A DNA stretch of 42,707 bases from Pelomyxa schiedti (lineage: Eukaryota; Evosea; Pelobiontida; Pelomyxidae). Below the pieces are notes generated by a model that saw only the letters and a list, made by a program, of their open reading frames with translations, was not told the origin of the DNA and did no database searches. Location: contig JAHLWZ010000933.1 of the NCBI GenBank assembly GCA_020536535.1, positions 1 through 42,707 of the forward strand, read 5' to 3'. Shown piece by piece: positions 1-10,785 of the stretch (its first letter is position 1; every line of letters starts with the position of its first letter). Both the position numbers and the translations under genes were made by a program.

Positions 1-39
1 TGTTTTTTATCAAATACTACCTTTTTACCTTATTTCCTC

Positions 40-215
40 TCAAAAAGCTTCGCCCCAGGAAAAGCTTCGCCCCATGGGGCGAGGCTTTTTGAGAGGAAAA
101 ACCTTCGCCCTAGGGGCGAAGATTTCCAGAGGGAAGTGACAGCAAAAACCTTCGCCCCTTGGGTTTTTGGGCGAAGACTTCATAGAGGAAAACACTGACA
201 CCTTCGCCCCTTCTC
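40..215. repeat. Cluster of short palindromes built on 'cttcgcccc'
   Basis: The motif cttcgcccc, or its complement ggggcgaag, occurs about seven times in 175 bp, usually preceded by aaaa or aaacc. Two pairs are back to back and form near-perfect hairpins, centred on 'ccccatgggg' (about 70-88) and on 'ccctagggg' (about 103-121). A third hairpin with a loop lies at about 150-177. An open frame crosses the block on the minus strand but reads only repeat-derived residues, so I do not call it a gene. The block may be the end of a larger repeat family cut by the window edge. Confidence 0.75.
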
Positions 216-392
216 CCATGATCCAGTTATGCCCCATACGGGGAGCCTCACCTGTAGGGGAAAGGACAGTGGCAGGACTGTTGGGGGGGAGGTTACGGGC
301 ACACAAAGTGAGCGCGTTTATGTTGCGGGGTGTATGGGATCCCACAGTGGCAACGATTTCCACAACCATCTCCTGGGGGCAATGAACCAGCT

Positions 393-1437
393 TCAGATGG
401 GTGCCTGGATGGGTGTTGGCACCAGTGCGAGAGTAGTGCGGATTTCCTTCTTAAGGGAATCTACATTCAACGGCTGATTGGTGGTGCAGTGCATGAACAG
501 ATTCTCAGCCCTGAAGCCACTGGCTTCCCTCAACTTTTCAAGTATTCGGTTGCAGTTGGGCGACAGATAGAAGTGTAGACAATTTGCACACGTAACAGTC
601 ACTGAAGCTTTTTTCCTCCCAGCACCCCGACTTGTTATGTACCTATCTCGAGCGCGCTTGTCACAGAAATTCACCTCCCGATCCCAGTAAGCCCGCTCTA
701 CGGAGTCGACAATCTCATACATAGTCCTTGAAACACACTTCATTCGTACAAAATCCCAGGATTTAAGATGCATGAGAACCTGTTGAAGAAGTTAGGGCCT
801 TCAGGGAAAGGATGTAATTTGAAACAAAGCAAGCACAACAGAAGGGCACATACACATTTCCAGGCTGCCTGTAACTGCATAATGTCAGGCAATGGTTTAG
901 GACTTGCCTTCACTGTGGAAGTATTCTTTTCTGGAGAATACTGTGGAAGTATCCCTTCTGTGGAATTTTTTTTCTGTTGTGTTTGTGGGAATGGATGATA
1001 GGGCAAGAAAAAACAATAACAGTTACCGTGTAAGAAATGTTCTCTGGGGGAGTGGTCACCTTACTGGCCAGTTTTTCTGCCATTATTAATTTTTCCTAGA
1101 AAGCAGGGATGAGACATTATATGAACACCAAAATACTGAATTACTTCGAGCGTCCAGTCACCCTCATAGACTAGAGGAGCGTTTTGCGATTTGGCAAGAA
1201 TATCTTCATCAACCTCGAACTCCGGTTCCAAATCATAGTCTGAGTCAGTGTCATCATCATCCTCTTCTGCAGGTTCTACTTGGACAGTTTTCTGAGCTTC
1301 TTCTAGAAATTAAGCTTCTTCTAGAATTTGTAGAAAATTAAATTCCTACAAGGAAAGGACTTGCACACCTCTCTGGTTTGCTTCTCTGGTGTACCCCAGG
1401 CAAAGTACTTAAGGAATAACCGGCGTGTCTTTGCCAT
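393..1437 (-). CDS. Unidentified intron-containing gene with an acidic N-terminal segment
   Basis: I do not recognise this gene. The model starts at an ATG on the minus strand at 1437 (MAKTRRLFLKYFAW...). Splicing a GT-AG intron at about 1312-1390 leads in frame into an acidic exon (about 1120-1310) with the run EEDDDDTDSDYDLEPEFEVDE, split in the gene as listed, followed by WTLEVIQYFGVH. A 126-codon open exon lies at 393-773, with basic residues, a CANC motif and WDREVNFCDKRARDRY; its stop is at 393. The exons between about 780 and 1020 are uncertain. The acidic, then basic and Cys-containing layout could belong to a transposase-derived or nuclear protein, but no catalytic motif is visible. 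Introns here contain a duplicated tctagaagaagct. Confidence 0.4.
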
Positions 1438-1669
1438 TCGGCTCCACATTACATATGAACTCTCCCTATGAACTCCTGGACTTGAGAAGACTGGATGAGT
1501 GGGAAGAAACTTCCTGAAGTGAATTTATGACGAACCCTGAGGAAAAGCACACTCACTGAAGGAATTGATGACACAACTACGTCATCTACTATTGCCAGTC
1601 GGGAAGGGAAAGGAACTTTTGGGCAATACAATATGCGCAATTGATGGGGCTCTCTTTGTTTGGCTGCTT

Positions 1670-1852
1670 GACTTCCGCCTTTGGACCAACAACGGCCTGT
1701 GTTGCCTGGTGGGCTTGTTGTTGCCCTCGCAGAGCACCAAGATTTGGAGTTTCATCTTTTTGGATCCCATTTCTATGGTCTCTTCTCTATGGGGGGCAAC
1801 AAATTCTGCCCGCCGACTTCCGCCTTTGGACCAACAACGGCCTGTGCTGCCT
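1670..1852. repeat. 38-bp direct repeat, two copies 145 bp apart
   Basis: Positions 1670-1707 and 1815-1852 share gacttccgcctttggaccaa and the next 18 bases, with one mismatch (gttgcct against gctgcct). The copies are in different reading frames relative to the surrounding plus-strand frame, which argues against a repeated protein motif. They could be remnants of a mobile element or of a local duplication. Confidence 0.85.
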
Positions 1853-2125
1853 AAGCCGGCTGACTTTGAGAGCCTTGTTTTTTGGCCATCATCCCCATCA
1901 TCTCCCCTTGGCGTTTTTAGGGAAGTTCAATCAAGTTCCCTTCCCAGCAACGAGGAGGAGGAAGAAGAAAAGATTGCAGATGAAGATGAAGAACAGAAAC
2001 ACCCACAGCCAGAATCATGATGATCATCAAGTTCAACACCAACGAGTTCAAGTTCCACAGTTCCAGCAGGAGCAGCAAGCCAGCCAGTAATTCAATAAAT
2101 CCCAATCATAATCGTCATCAACAAC

Positions 2126-2178
2126 CCACCAAACCCCAAACCACCAAACCCCAAATCACCAAACCAAACCACCGAACC
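2126..2178. repeat. Degenerate tandem repeat, unit about 14 bp
   Basis: Three to four copies of a unit close to ccaccaaaccccaa lie in tandem, the last ones diverged. Read on the plus strand it would give a Lys-Pro-Gln-Thr-Thr run, but no supported gene contains it. Confidence 0.7.
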
Positions 2179-3255
2179 ACTCTGGGAACACTCTTCTTTC
2201 GCCACAGTCAACTGGCTCTCTCCATGTTTACTATTGTTATACTTGGGGCTACAACACAAGTGGGACTGGCTCAAACCAAAGAACCCCATCCCCAAACAAA
2301 CGGAAACTGCTCAGCACCCCACAGAACGGATACATTTCTATGATACAGGCACTCACACCAAAGCTACCTTCCTTGTACTGGCACCATCGAGGGGAACCTT
2401 TCAATATGGCAAATACTTTCTTGAATAAAGTACTTAGATATTAATAAGCTCTCTTACGACTCTCTTTTATTGATGGACGCCATTGGTACTCTTTCTTTAC
2501 TCTGCAATATATCTGACTTCGCGATAGTTTTTCTTTCCTTTTTGTACCCAAAAAATCACGTGAACGGTTTCCTCACAAGTAAAGAGCTTCCTTGCTGCTT
2601 CTTGTAAGTAACTTGGTTTTCTGCAGAGCTGTTTGCGTTCCTGACAAGTTTTGGGTTTTTTTGGCTCAATAGGAGTCCTCCCATTATTCGTTAACTAATA
2701 ACCTCTGTGGTGCTAAATTAAAGGAAAGATTCCCTTAGGATCAAATAGTACTTGATTCTGCCGAGTATACATAAGTACGCTTTCGAGAATGCTCCGCGGC
2801 TTATAGCCCGCCTCATGAGGTAATACACACTGACTTCGTTTCGCTTTTCTGGTTCGTTGCCAGACTCTCCCCGAATTTCTTGGATCCTCAGCACCGCTTA
2901 TGACACCTCACATTATTAAAGTGGGTGCGTCCCGGGACTTGTTGAGTACACTTCAATCCTTACTTTTCGCTCTGCCACTCGGGTTGTAGAACAAGACCTC
3001 CGGCTACCATTCCACAATCACATACCCCAATCAACAGAAAACACAACCACACTGGACTGGGTACAGTAACCACTAAAGATTTCAAAGAAATTTGAACTCT
3101 TCCAAACAAAATACTCAGTGCAGCGTTTGAGATTTTTTTTTTGTACAAACGTTTTGTACATGGGTTATACATTCTGGAGTTTGTGTTCCGTATTCGTTGT
3201 TAGGATCGCTTTGTTCTGAACCACCTTCTCGTCTGTGGTTGCCTGTTTTTGTTTT

Positions 3256-6200
3256 TTAATGAGTTCTAACGGTGTTGTGTAAAGATACACACTTGGATTT
3301 GATATCCTCACTGTTTGCTGTACCGAGGGATGCATTGGAGCCGGTCAAGTTCTTGGGTGGTGGTGTGATTACAGGTGAGGGTGTGTGGGTGTAAACAAGT
3401 GGTGATGATTCTGCAATTCCCTTGGGAGGCCGAATCGCAAACGAGAGTGCTGATGGTTTGTTGTGGTTTGTGTTGTTGGAGTCTGCTTTGGTAATGGGAG
3501 TTGTGGTTTTGTGTGTGGTTGCAGAAGGAATGCTTGGGGTTGTGGATTTTGATGGATCCAATGATCCCGGTGATGATGAATTGGTGGTGTTTGGAGGTGA
3601 TGAATATACTGTTGTTGTGGTTGTTGTGGTTGTGGTGGGTGATTGGTAATGTGGATCAGGTGAGGGTGAGGAGTGTCTTGATGAAAAGTAGTCAGGGGAT
3701 GGACTTCTCAGTGCTGAGGAGGATGGGACAGAACTGGGAACCGGATTATCAAACATTGAGAAGTTCGGCGATACAGCAATGGAAGCAGCATGGTTGCGGT
3801 GGTCACGTTCGGTGCTAGGATTCTCATTGACACCGTTACCAACACACCCGGTACTCGCTCCGGTGTTCGCGGGATTTGTCACTGTGCTTCCCACAGTTGG
3901 TACTTGTGTAGAACTCGCATTTTCAATGGGCGAGGGACTGGCTGAGAAAGTAGTATTCCCGGGGCTTTTTTCGTGGGGAGGGATCGCTTTTGGTACCTTC
4001 AGCAGGAAAAAGTCCGGCTCTTTCCCAGAAAATATTGGTGACAGAAGAGTAGCTAGTTCAGTCCAAATACCTGTTCATTTGTTAGCGTTTCCTGTGTGGT
4101 AGTGCCTCCAAAAACCTGGATTAACTTCCTTGGAAGGAGGCTTCACTTTTAAATATGCCTTCTGGATTTTTTTCAGGTATTTCACATAGATCTTCCGTTG
4201 CTTTATCTCTTGCTCAATTTGTTGCCTCTTCAGAACGATATTGGAGTTGAGCACAGAGTTCTGGGTGTTGATGGCTTCGATTTGGCATTGCATATCTCTA
4301 TGAGTGTTGCACAGTGCTGGACAAGAAGTAAGTGAACTGAAATATATGGAACTAACGAACATGTTACGTCATTTTGATTTTGAGTAATTTCAGTTTCTCT
4401 AGCCGTTCTTTGATCCTGTAATAGACAATACTGCTTTTGTGCTCTCGCCAGTTTCCTGTCCAAAGTCTGAAAATAATGAGAAGAAAGAGATAAGAAAGCT
4501 GCTCAGACCCTAGAGTAACTATCAATACTGCCACATATTGCTTTCTTTGCGTCATCAACACAATACTCCGAAACGTCTGGTGTGTAAATGGCTTGCTGTG
4601 TAATTATGAAGACACTCTCTCCATTGATTTTCTTCAATTGATCAACAATACTCTAGTTTGTTGTAAAGAAAAATCTTCGAAAAAAGACAGCTCACTGGCC
4701 CACTTATTGGGTAGTGTTGGAGAATCCAATCACGAATTTCTGACATGCTCGCCTTAATTCTTGAATGTAGTCCAAGTAAACATTCTGTTACATCTGTAGG
4801 CTCGATGGGTTTGTCAAGATATTCCAAGTAGCCATCTTCTTCAATGCTCACATCCTGATGTGGAGCTCTTGTGAGATACGTCCTGAAGGCTTGGGGAAGC
4901 TTACAATTAAACTTCTGAAGAAGGCATTTACATCCCCCAGCTTTGATTGAATGTAGAGCCATAGTGCGCGAGAGTATGTATCAACACTACCTAAAGTGCC
5001 AATGCCACTTCCAGATGCCATACATTGAAATGCCTTGGTGACGATAAAAAGGATACGTTGAACTTCACTGGAAGGCGCAGCTTTTGAACAACGGTCATAG
5101 GAATGTAATGATTGTACAGAAGAGTACATGAGGCAAGCCCATAAGTGTGAGGGGCAACTAAAGCAGGTGCAATGAACCGGAGGAAAAAAAAACCTCCAAC
5201 AGTGACTGTCATGGAGATGTCAGGCCATTTGGTCTTTATTTCCATGTCAGCATATTTCAAAACTTTTCGTAGATTTCTGTGCCACATTAGTGTAAGTTGA
5301 ACAGGCATTACTACTCACAATGGGCACTCATCAATAGAATTTAAAAGATGCACAACAAGTTGTTGCATTAACTCTTGCAATTCTTTGCAGTTTTGTGCTG
5401 CCATTTCAGGACTCCCAGATTTTACGGGGTCAGGCTTTTATAGTTCCCAGTTAAAATGAGACTGTTGTTAAAGGTGTACCTTTACTGACCTCTAAATTTT
5501 TGAACCTCTCATATATTGTAGCGACAGTTGGTTGGAGGAGGCTAACCAGGTATTTATGTGCTTCTAAGTGATAAAAAGCAGATAGAACACGTGAAGCTGC
5601 ATTCAATCCCCTGAAAAGTGTCCCAGAGTCATCTAGACAAATCACTGAGAATATAAATGGGGATGATTGATGACAGACAAGTGAGAGAGACTTGCATGCG
5701 GATAGCATGTTGCAACAATCTTTGCAGTTGATGGAAACTTGAAAAAAACTTGAGTAGGTCAGAAGGGACACTGTAGAAAAAGTGGGTAGTAACCTTTAAT
5801 AAAAGAGTTCCTGTAATAGAATAGTCCACCATTTTCTCTTTGGCAATTACACAGTGACACAGGGCGGACACTACCTCCAATTTGGGAGCCAGTAGCAGCT
5901 AAAATTATATTAGCATATTCAAAAGAAGAAGGAAAATTGGCCAAAACTTGCCTCACTCAAATTTGGATTTCTTGCGTTACGCGGGGTTGGCTTGGGTGAT
6001 GGCGATGGCGATTGAGATGATGGTCTGGGTGTTTGCCGTGGTGGTGAGTGGCTTCCTCTCGAGGATGTAAGCTGTCGCAGTGGGAGACTTAGGGTTACAG
6101 GAGAATGTGAAACAGTGCTGGGTGTGTTGGCCACAGAAGTGTGGGATGGGGATGTGGTGATTGTTGTCAAAGGTGGAGGAATGAACATGGTGATGGGGAC

Positions 6201-7337
6201 AGTGGGTGAGGAAGACGGAGTCGTTTTCGTTGATGAAGGAGCAGAGTGCAATTGCAAAGTTGGAACAACTGGAATAGGGTAAGAAAAGGGAGTTTTTTGA
6301 GGGCTCAGCGACTGCTGTTTGGAACTCAAAGAAGGGGAAGGGATCACCGGCGATGAGTATAACAGGGGGGATTGAGTCAAGGGCGAAGTGGACATCACTC
6401 CAGGCAGAGAATAGCTATGCACGGAAGTAGCCAAAGGCTGTGTAGGCGACGGACTAGAAGCAGGTGCAACATAGGCATGTAAATTTTCACGGGACTTCGA
6501 GGCGATCAATTGAGGGTGGGCTGGTGGTGGTGGAATTAGAGGGACGAGAGGCGGATTCGCAGATAGAGCCGGCGAAAGGCTGGGTGGAATGTAGGGTATG
6601 GAATTAATTAGCGGCGATGTTGGAACGTGCCCCTGTTGCTGTTGCTGCTGTTGCAGCATAAGAACCTGCAATGAACTCATTTGTGAGGGTCCAGAACTGG
6701 CCACGCCACAATTATCCAGCTGAACCAGAACAGAGGAGTCCGTCGGCACCGGCGACGAAACAAGTCCTCCACCACTAACAGACTTACGGGACGTGATTCT
6801 AGTCCCATCCGCCGGCATTTTGTCATTCCTATCATTGCCTCCACTGGCACTGGCACTTGCATTAGCAATAGCACTGGCATAGGCATTAGCAATAGCACTG
6901 GCATTGGCGCTGGCGCTGGCGTTGGCATTAGCACTGGCCTTGCCGGCGTTGATAGCACTGACATTGACACTGAAGCTGGGGGCGGTGGCGGCGGCGGCGT
7001 CGGCGTTGGGGCTGCCGGTGGGCGGCGGGGAGTCGGAGGCGCGGCTGCGGTGCTTGGAGTGGTGGGGCCCGTGGGCGTGGGAGGGCCGGTGGCCGTGCGC
7101 GTGGCTGTGGCGGCCGCCGCTGCCGCCTCCGCCGCCACAGGCGTCCGCCGCGGCCCCCGTCGTTGTGCGGTTGCTGTTGCTGTTGTTGTTGCTGCTGCTG
7201 CTGCCGCTGGTGAGTCCGCCCGCCCCCTCGACGTCCGCGAGGCTGCTCCGTCGCGTGGCGGATGACGAGGACGGCGTGGGGGGTGTCAGGGATGCTGCCG
7301 AGGCGGCGGGCGCGAGTCGCCCGTAGCGCGACGACAT
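3256..7337 (-). CDS. Ras GTPase-activating protein with low-complexity ends and a coiled-coil tail
   Basis: This gene encodes a RasGAP, which speeds GTP hydrolysis by Ras-type GTPases. The ATG is at 7337 (MSSRYGRLAP). Exon 1, to about 5960, is Ser/Pro/Ala/Asn-rich and probably disordered. The GAP domain follows over several short exons (about 5900-4650): LEVVSALCHCVIAKEKMVDY, then SGTLFRGLNAASR, whose Arg is the expected arginine finger, then GGFFFLRFIAPALVAPHTYG, the family's FLRF-x2-PA-x3-P signature. A Lys/Gln/Glu-rich coiled coil (about 4460-4110) and a Ser/Thr/Pro-rich tail with a poly-Thr run (4060-3256) complete it. The join at about 4060-4105 uses an intron with the branch-like cgctaac; an in-frame TGA at 4085 falls inside it. 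The stop TAA is at 3256. The family call is firm; individual splice sites are partly inferred. Confidence 0.85.
6835..6960. repeat. Hexanucleotide-like repeat inside RasGAP exon 1
   Basis: A run of near-copies of gcactggcatt / gcgctggc codes on the minus strand for an Ala/Asn/Ser array (NASASANAS-type). It is a simple-sequence expansion inside the disordered N-terminal region of the RasGAP. The long open plus-strand frames opposite it are by-products of the same low complexity. Confidence 0.75.
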
Positions 7338-7526
7338 AAGACTGTTGGCGGGAGCGTTGCGGGGGGGGCGAAGGGGTAGCCGAAAGGCCGCGGCGCTCTT
7401 GGTTGAGATTCTTACTCTTACGTTAAATCGGTCTGTTGTTGGACCCGAAATCGCAGAAAACGAATGCCGCCGTCAACTGTGAGGAAAAGCAACGAGGAAG
7501 AAGAAGAGCCTCAGTAATCATAATCA

Positions 7527-8747
7527 TCAGAAATGCAAACGGTTCAGGGGACTGAGGGTCCTGGGGAGCGTGAGCCGGTTCGGGGGAGTCTGCCTGCCCC
7601 TGGAGGATGGTGTGTTGAGGGATAAACTGGACGAGGTGGATGAGGCAGAAGAAGGTGTGCCGGGGCATGGCGGAGGGGGGAGGGCGAGGCGCTGTTCGGT
7701 GCCGGTGCAGCGCGAAGCCGCTCGACCTCTGGGAAAGTCACAAACTAGACGGGGGACTGTGAGTTGTGGCGGGGCGGCGAACCGCATGGGATTTGGAGTT
7801 TTACTGTGAGCAGGTGGTGCATTCACTGTGGAGAATCCTGTATTGATAGTGACTAGTGGCATCCCACTCCGGGAAGATACTATCAATTGGCTCCAGGTTT
7901 GGCCTTTGTATTTCACTGGGAACTACATCCTTAACTGTATAGGAGCCCTTTAGATTTTCATACAGTTCTTCCAGTTTTTGTTTCTGCCTTTAGCAATTTT
8001 GTTAACCAACAAATTGTGCATAAGCGGAGGAATTACCTAGAGCACTCGAGAAATCGGGATTGTATTGAAGAAAGCTCTTGTTTTGTCGACTCGAGTTCTC
8101 GTAATGAATGATCCAGGTTCCGCTTCGCAGCTGATAACTGCATCATCAATATGAGGGATATTAGCATGCTTCGCACCTTATTCAAGGTATCTTGCAACTT
8201 TTCATTGTAAGTTTTTTCTTTACTTTCCATTTGAGAGGTTAGCTGATCAATATCTCGGGTCTTAGAAGCCTCAACTTGATAACTCCAGAAATCAAGTGCC
8301 TTTGAAGCTACAACAAGCACTGCATTATGTTATTGACACAAGAAATACTATTTATAGAGGTTGTACCTTGATTTGGTGATAAACCACAGAGTAACATCTA
8401 GGAAAGGTTATGTAATGGCGCAGAATTGTCAGTGTACGATTTTTTCTATGCTTGGAGCCAGTGTTGTTCCCACAATATCCCTAAGCGTTACTTTACTTTT
8501 TTTTAGTATTAATGAAGGTTACAACAACCTGGCCGAGAGAGTCGTGTCACACACTGGACATACATAAGAAGAAGCGGCATCTTTATTCCACACTTGCCTT
8601 CCACACTCCTCACCTATGTAAAACTCTGTGTAACAAGGAGTGGGAGCAGCACAGAGACTCACACAAGATATGACTGCACGTTGTTACGAAAGCCGCATTC
8701 CCGGCATCAAACACTCTCCAACACCGGTTACACGTGATATGCGACAT
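7527..8747 (-). CDS. HEI10: HEI10/CCNB1IP1-type RING E3 ligase, meiotic crossover factor
   Basis: HEI10 proteins are RING-type E3 ligases of the Zip3 group that act at meiotic recombination sites on chromosomes. The ATG at 8747 gives MSHITCNRC directly followed by the RING: CNRCW, VTTCSHILC, EECGRQVW, YVCPVCDTTLS. After further introns comes MLLCGLSPNQ joined to VLVVASKALDFWSYQVEAS, the segment that follows the RING in the animal and plant family. A coiled coil follows (TYNEKLQDTLNKV, AAKRNLDHSLRELESTKQEL, about 8290-8035). The tail is Ser/Pro/Arg-rich and ends at 7527. The first intron runs from 8662 (gtgagt) and restores C-E-E-C. Order, spacing and flanking segment all match, so this is more than a generic RING protein. 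Confidence 0.85.
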
Positions 8748-9064
8748 CGAAACCCCCAAGATCTCCTTGAAAAGATACCTGTTTTCCCTTGAAGTTTGTG
8801 CACCCAAGTAAAAAAAAAAGAAAGATCCTTGCAGGTGACCATCAAATTCCGAAACAACAGTTAATTTGTCGGTGACAGCTGCCAGCGAACCCCACTCCCC
8901 TGCGTTGCTTTATGGACCAATTTTTCTTTTATCCTTTCTATTGTCGAAGTACATCTCCGAACAGTGCATTTTCTCGCGCGCGGCACGGCGTCGGCGGCCC
9001 TGGGCCGTGGCCACTGTCTGTGCACGAGCACCACCTGCCACTTCCCAGCACCCAGCACACAGTT
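8748..9064. promoter_or_regulatory. Divergent promoter region, HEI10-like gene and USP gene
   Basis: This 317-bp gap separates two start codons pointing away from each other (minus at 8747, plus at 9065). It has an A-rich run near 8808-8824 and a GC-rich core near 8975-9010. I see no clear TATA box. Untranslated first exons of either gene may lie here. Confidence 0.5.
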
Positions 9065-10728
9065 ATGGGTTGTGACCCTTCTCCAGCAACCCCATCACAC
9101 ACCATTAGGATCCCCATAAAATCAGGCCCTCCACCATCTTCTACTGGGACTCACTCAGTCTCCATCCCAGTTACCACTCCTCCTCCCACAATTCACTCGG
9201 AGCACGACCCTGCCGCGCAAACATCAAGCAGCGGCACCGGGTCTCGTCGCACATCTACGTCCTCTGCGTCCTCCCCACCTGAAATTGTGGGACAGCCCAA
9301 ATCGGATCACGTTCATTCTTCATCATTCGGGTCTAATTCTGATATAATGACTCCTGATAAGGGATTGACAAATCCCTCTGGCGAAAACAATTGTTTTGTG
9401 AATGTGGTCCTTCAGGCCTTATTGCACCTCAGACCGTTTGCTTCAGCTTTCCAATCTGTAACAAACCACACACATTCTGCCACAGGCTGTGTCTTTTGTG
9501 CACTGCAGGTTTGCAACCTTTCCAGCATCAACTCTTCTCTGTGATTTGACTTACTGTGGGATTAAAACCAAAAGAGTATATTCGTAGATTACAATTTCTC
9601 TGAAAGTGGTACTGTGCCTCCCAATCTACTGCGAAGTGCTCTTGCAGAACTGTTTAAGAAGGAGTCCCGGTTTCAGCTGGGACAATTAGTGCGTTTTCCG
9701 CATTTAATAAATAATATACTTCCCACTGTGCTGATTCCCTTGCTATCTTTTTTTTTGCTTTAGGATGATGCCTCAGAAGCCTATGTGGGTCTTCACATTT
9801 TTGTGCCTTTTTTTTTACCTTTGCAGGAAGAGATGATGCACTCCCTGCACGTCGCACTTGCCAGTGGAGAACAGCAGAATCAAACTTTCTGCAGTCCCCC
9901 ATGTCTCTCACACAAACTGTTTGGAGTGCAGATTCTGCAGCAAGTAAGAATGTTCGCTTTGTTTTGAAAATAACTGCATTCAGGTTGTATGTTCCGCATG
10001 CAGAGCAACATCAGATCCTTACACTTACGAAACTTTCATTCTGTATACCCCTGTTGCATCATTAATGTTCGCTACCTACTATCATTTTTTCCCTCCGTTT
10101 ATTTCCTTCAGAAACTATTCCCGTGATGAGCCGGTATTGGGTCGAATGATAGCCAGTACCCTTACAGAGGTCCAACACTCTTGTCCCCAGGTAATCACCT
10201 CTCCTCTCGTTGGGAAGACGGGGAAGAAAACCACTCCACAGAATTCATCCTGTGCTGGAAAAGGGCGAATTCAAGTGCACTTGATGAATACTCCAGAAAT
10301 TGTAGCAATAGGACTTGTCTGGGGAAGTGGCTCACCTCCATTACCTGGTAGGAGTGCTCTGTGGAAAAAGACATTTGACTAACAAGACCTACAGAAATTC
10401 AAAGTGTTGTGTCCCTGGTTGGGCAAAATACTGAATTGAGCTTGCATGATGTTTTTTCCATGCCAAACGACAGGCCCCGTAATGTGTACAAACTGAAGGG
10501 AATGATATGTTACTATCGCGGAAAGCACTATGTATACTTTGGGTACAATACAACTCTAGCTACTTGGCATGTATTCGATGATTCAATTGTCAATGAGGTA
10601 TACAACCTCAACTCCCTGGAGAAGAAATAGCTAAAGAAACCAAGGTTGGAAGAAACTGGCCATATGTAGAAGCCAAGTGCACGGCAGGCTACCTTCAGCC
10701 TTTTCTGCTCTTCTATCAAAGGACATAG
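9065..10728 (+). CDS. Ubiquitin-specific protease of the USP53/USP54 group
   Basis: A C19-family deubiquitinase. The ATG at 9065 starts a roughly 100-residue Ser/Thr/Pro-rich leader. The Cys box follows: KGLTNPSGENNCFVNVVLQA, then HSATGCVFCALQ. After the intron starting at 9509 come NLLRSALAELFKKESRFQLG and, over two more introns, DDASEAY and EEMMHSLHVALASG. CSPPCLSHKLFG and CSACRATSDPYTYETF match the zinc-binding, substrate-facing segment of USP53/54. The His box is KGMICYYRGKHYVYFGYN, then WHVFDDSIVNEV and a last exon ending QPFLLFYQRT, stop TAG at 10728. Both the catalytic Cys and the His are present, so activity is plausible. Its 3' end faces the LPCAT-like gene 57 bp away. Confidence 0.85.
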
Positions 10729-10785
10729 GTGAAAGGTTCTTGAAAGTTTTTGAAAAAGAAAATTGTATTTTTTTCCTATCACGGT

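Larger units (their letters stand above)
1438..3255. other. Repeat-bearing stretch with no supported gene
   Basis: No open frame here looks like a conserved protein, and candidate ORFs on both strands are short or low in complexity. The stretch holds a 38-bp direct repeat (1670-1707 and 1815-1852), a Glu/Gln-codon-rich plus-strand run (about 1950-2090), a tandem 'ccaccaaacccc' repeat (about 2126-2178), and an aataaa at about 2425. Distant or fast-evolving exons cannot be excluded. The 3' end of the RasGAP gene begins at 3256. Confidence 0.5.

Noticed and set aside
1565-2090. Two overlapping plus-strand frames of about 150 codons
   Set aside because: They contain the 38-bp direct repeat in different frames, and a Glu-rich or Gln-rich tail from simple sequence; no domain or splice pattern supports them.
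4070-4110. In-frame TGA near 4085 in the RasGAP gene as stop readthrough or a recoded codon
   Set aside because: It lies inside a GT-AG intron of about 50 nt with a cgctaac branch-like site; other genes end normally with TGA.
6904-7326. Long plus-strand frames opposite RasGAP exon 1 (Ala/Leu and Arg/Pro-rich)
   Set aside because: They are shadows of the low-complexity, GC-rich minus-strand exon and have no domain or proper start context.
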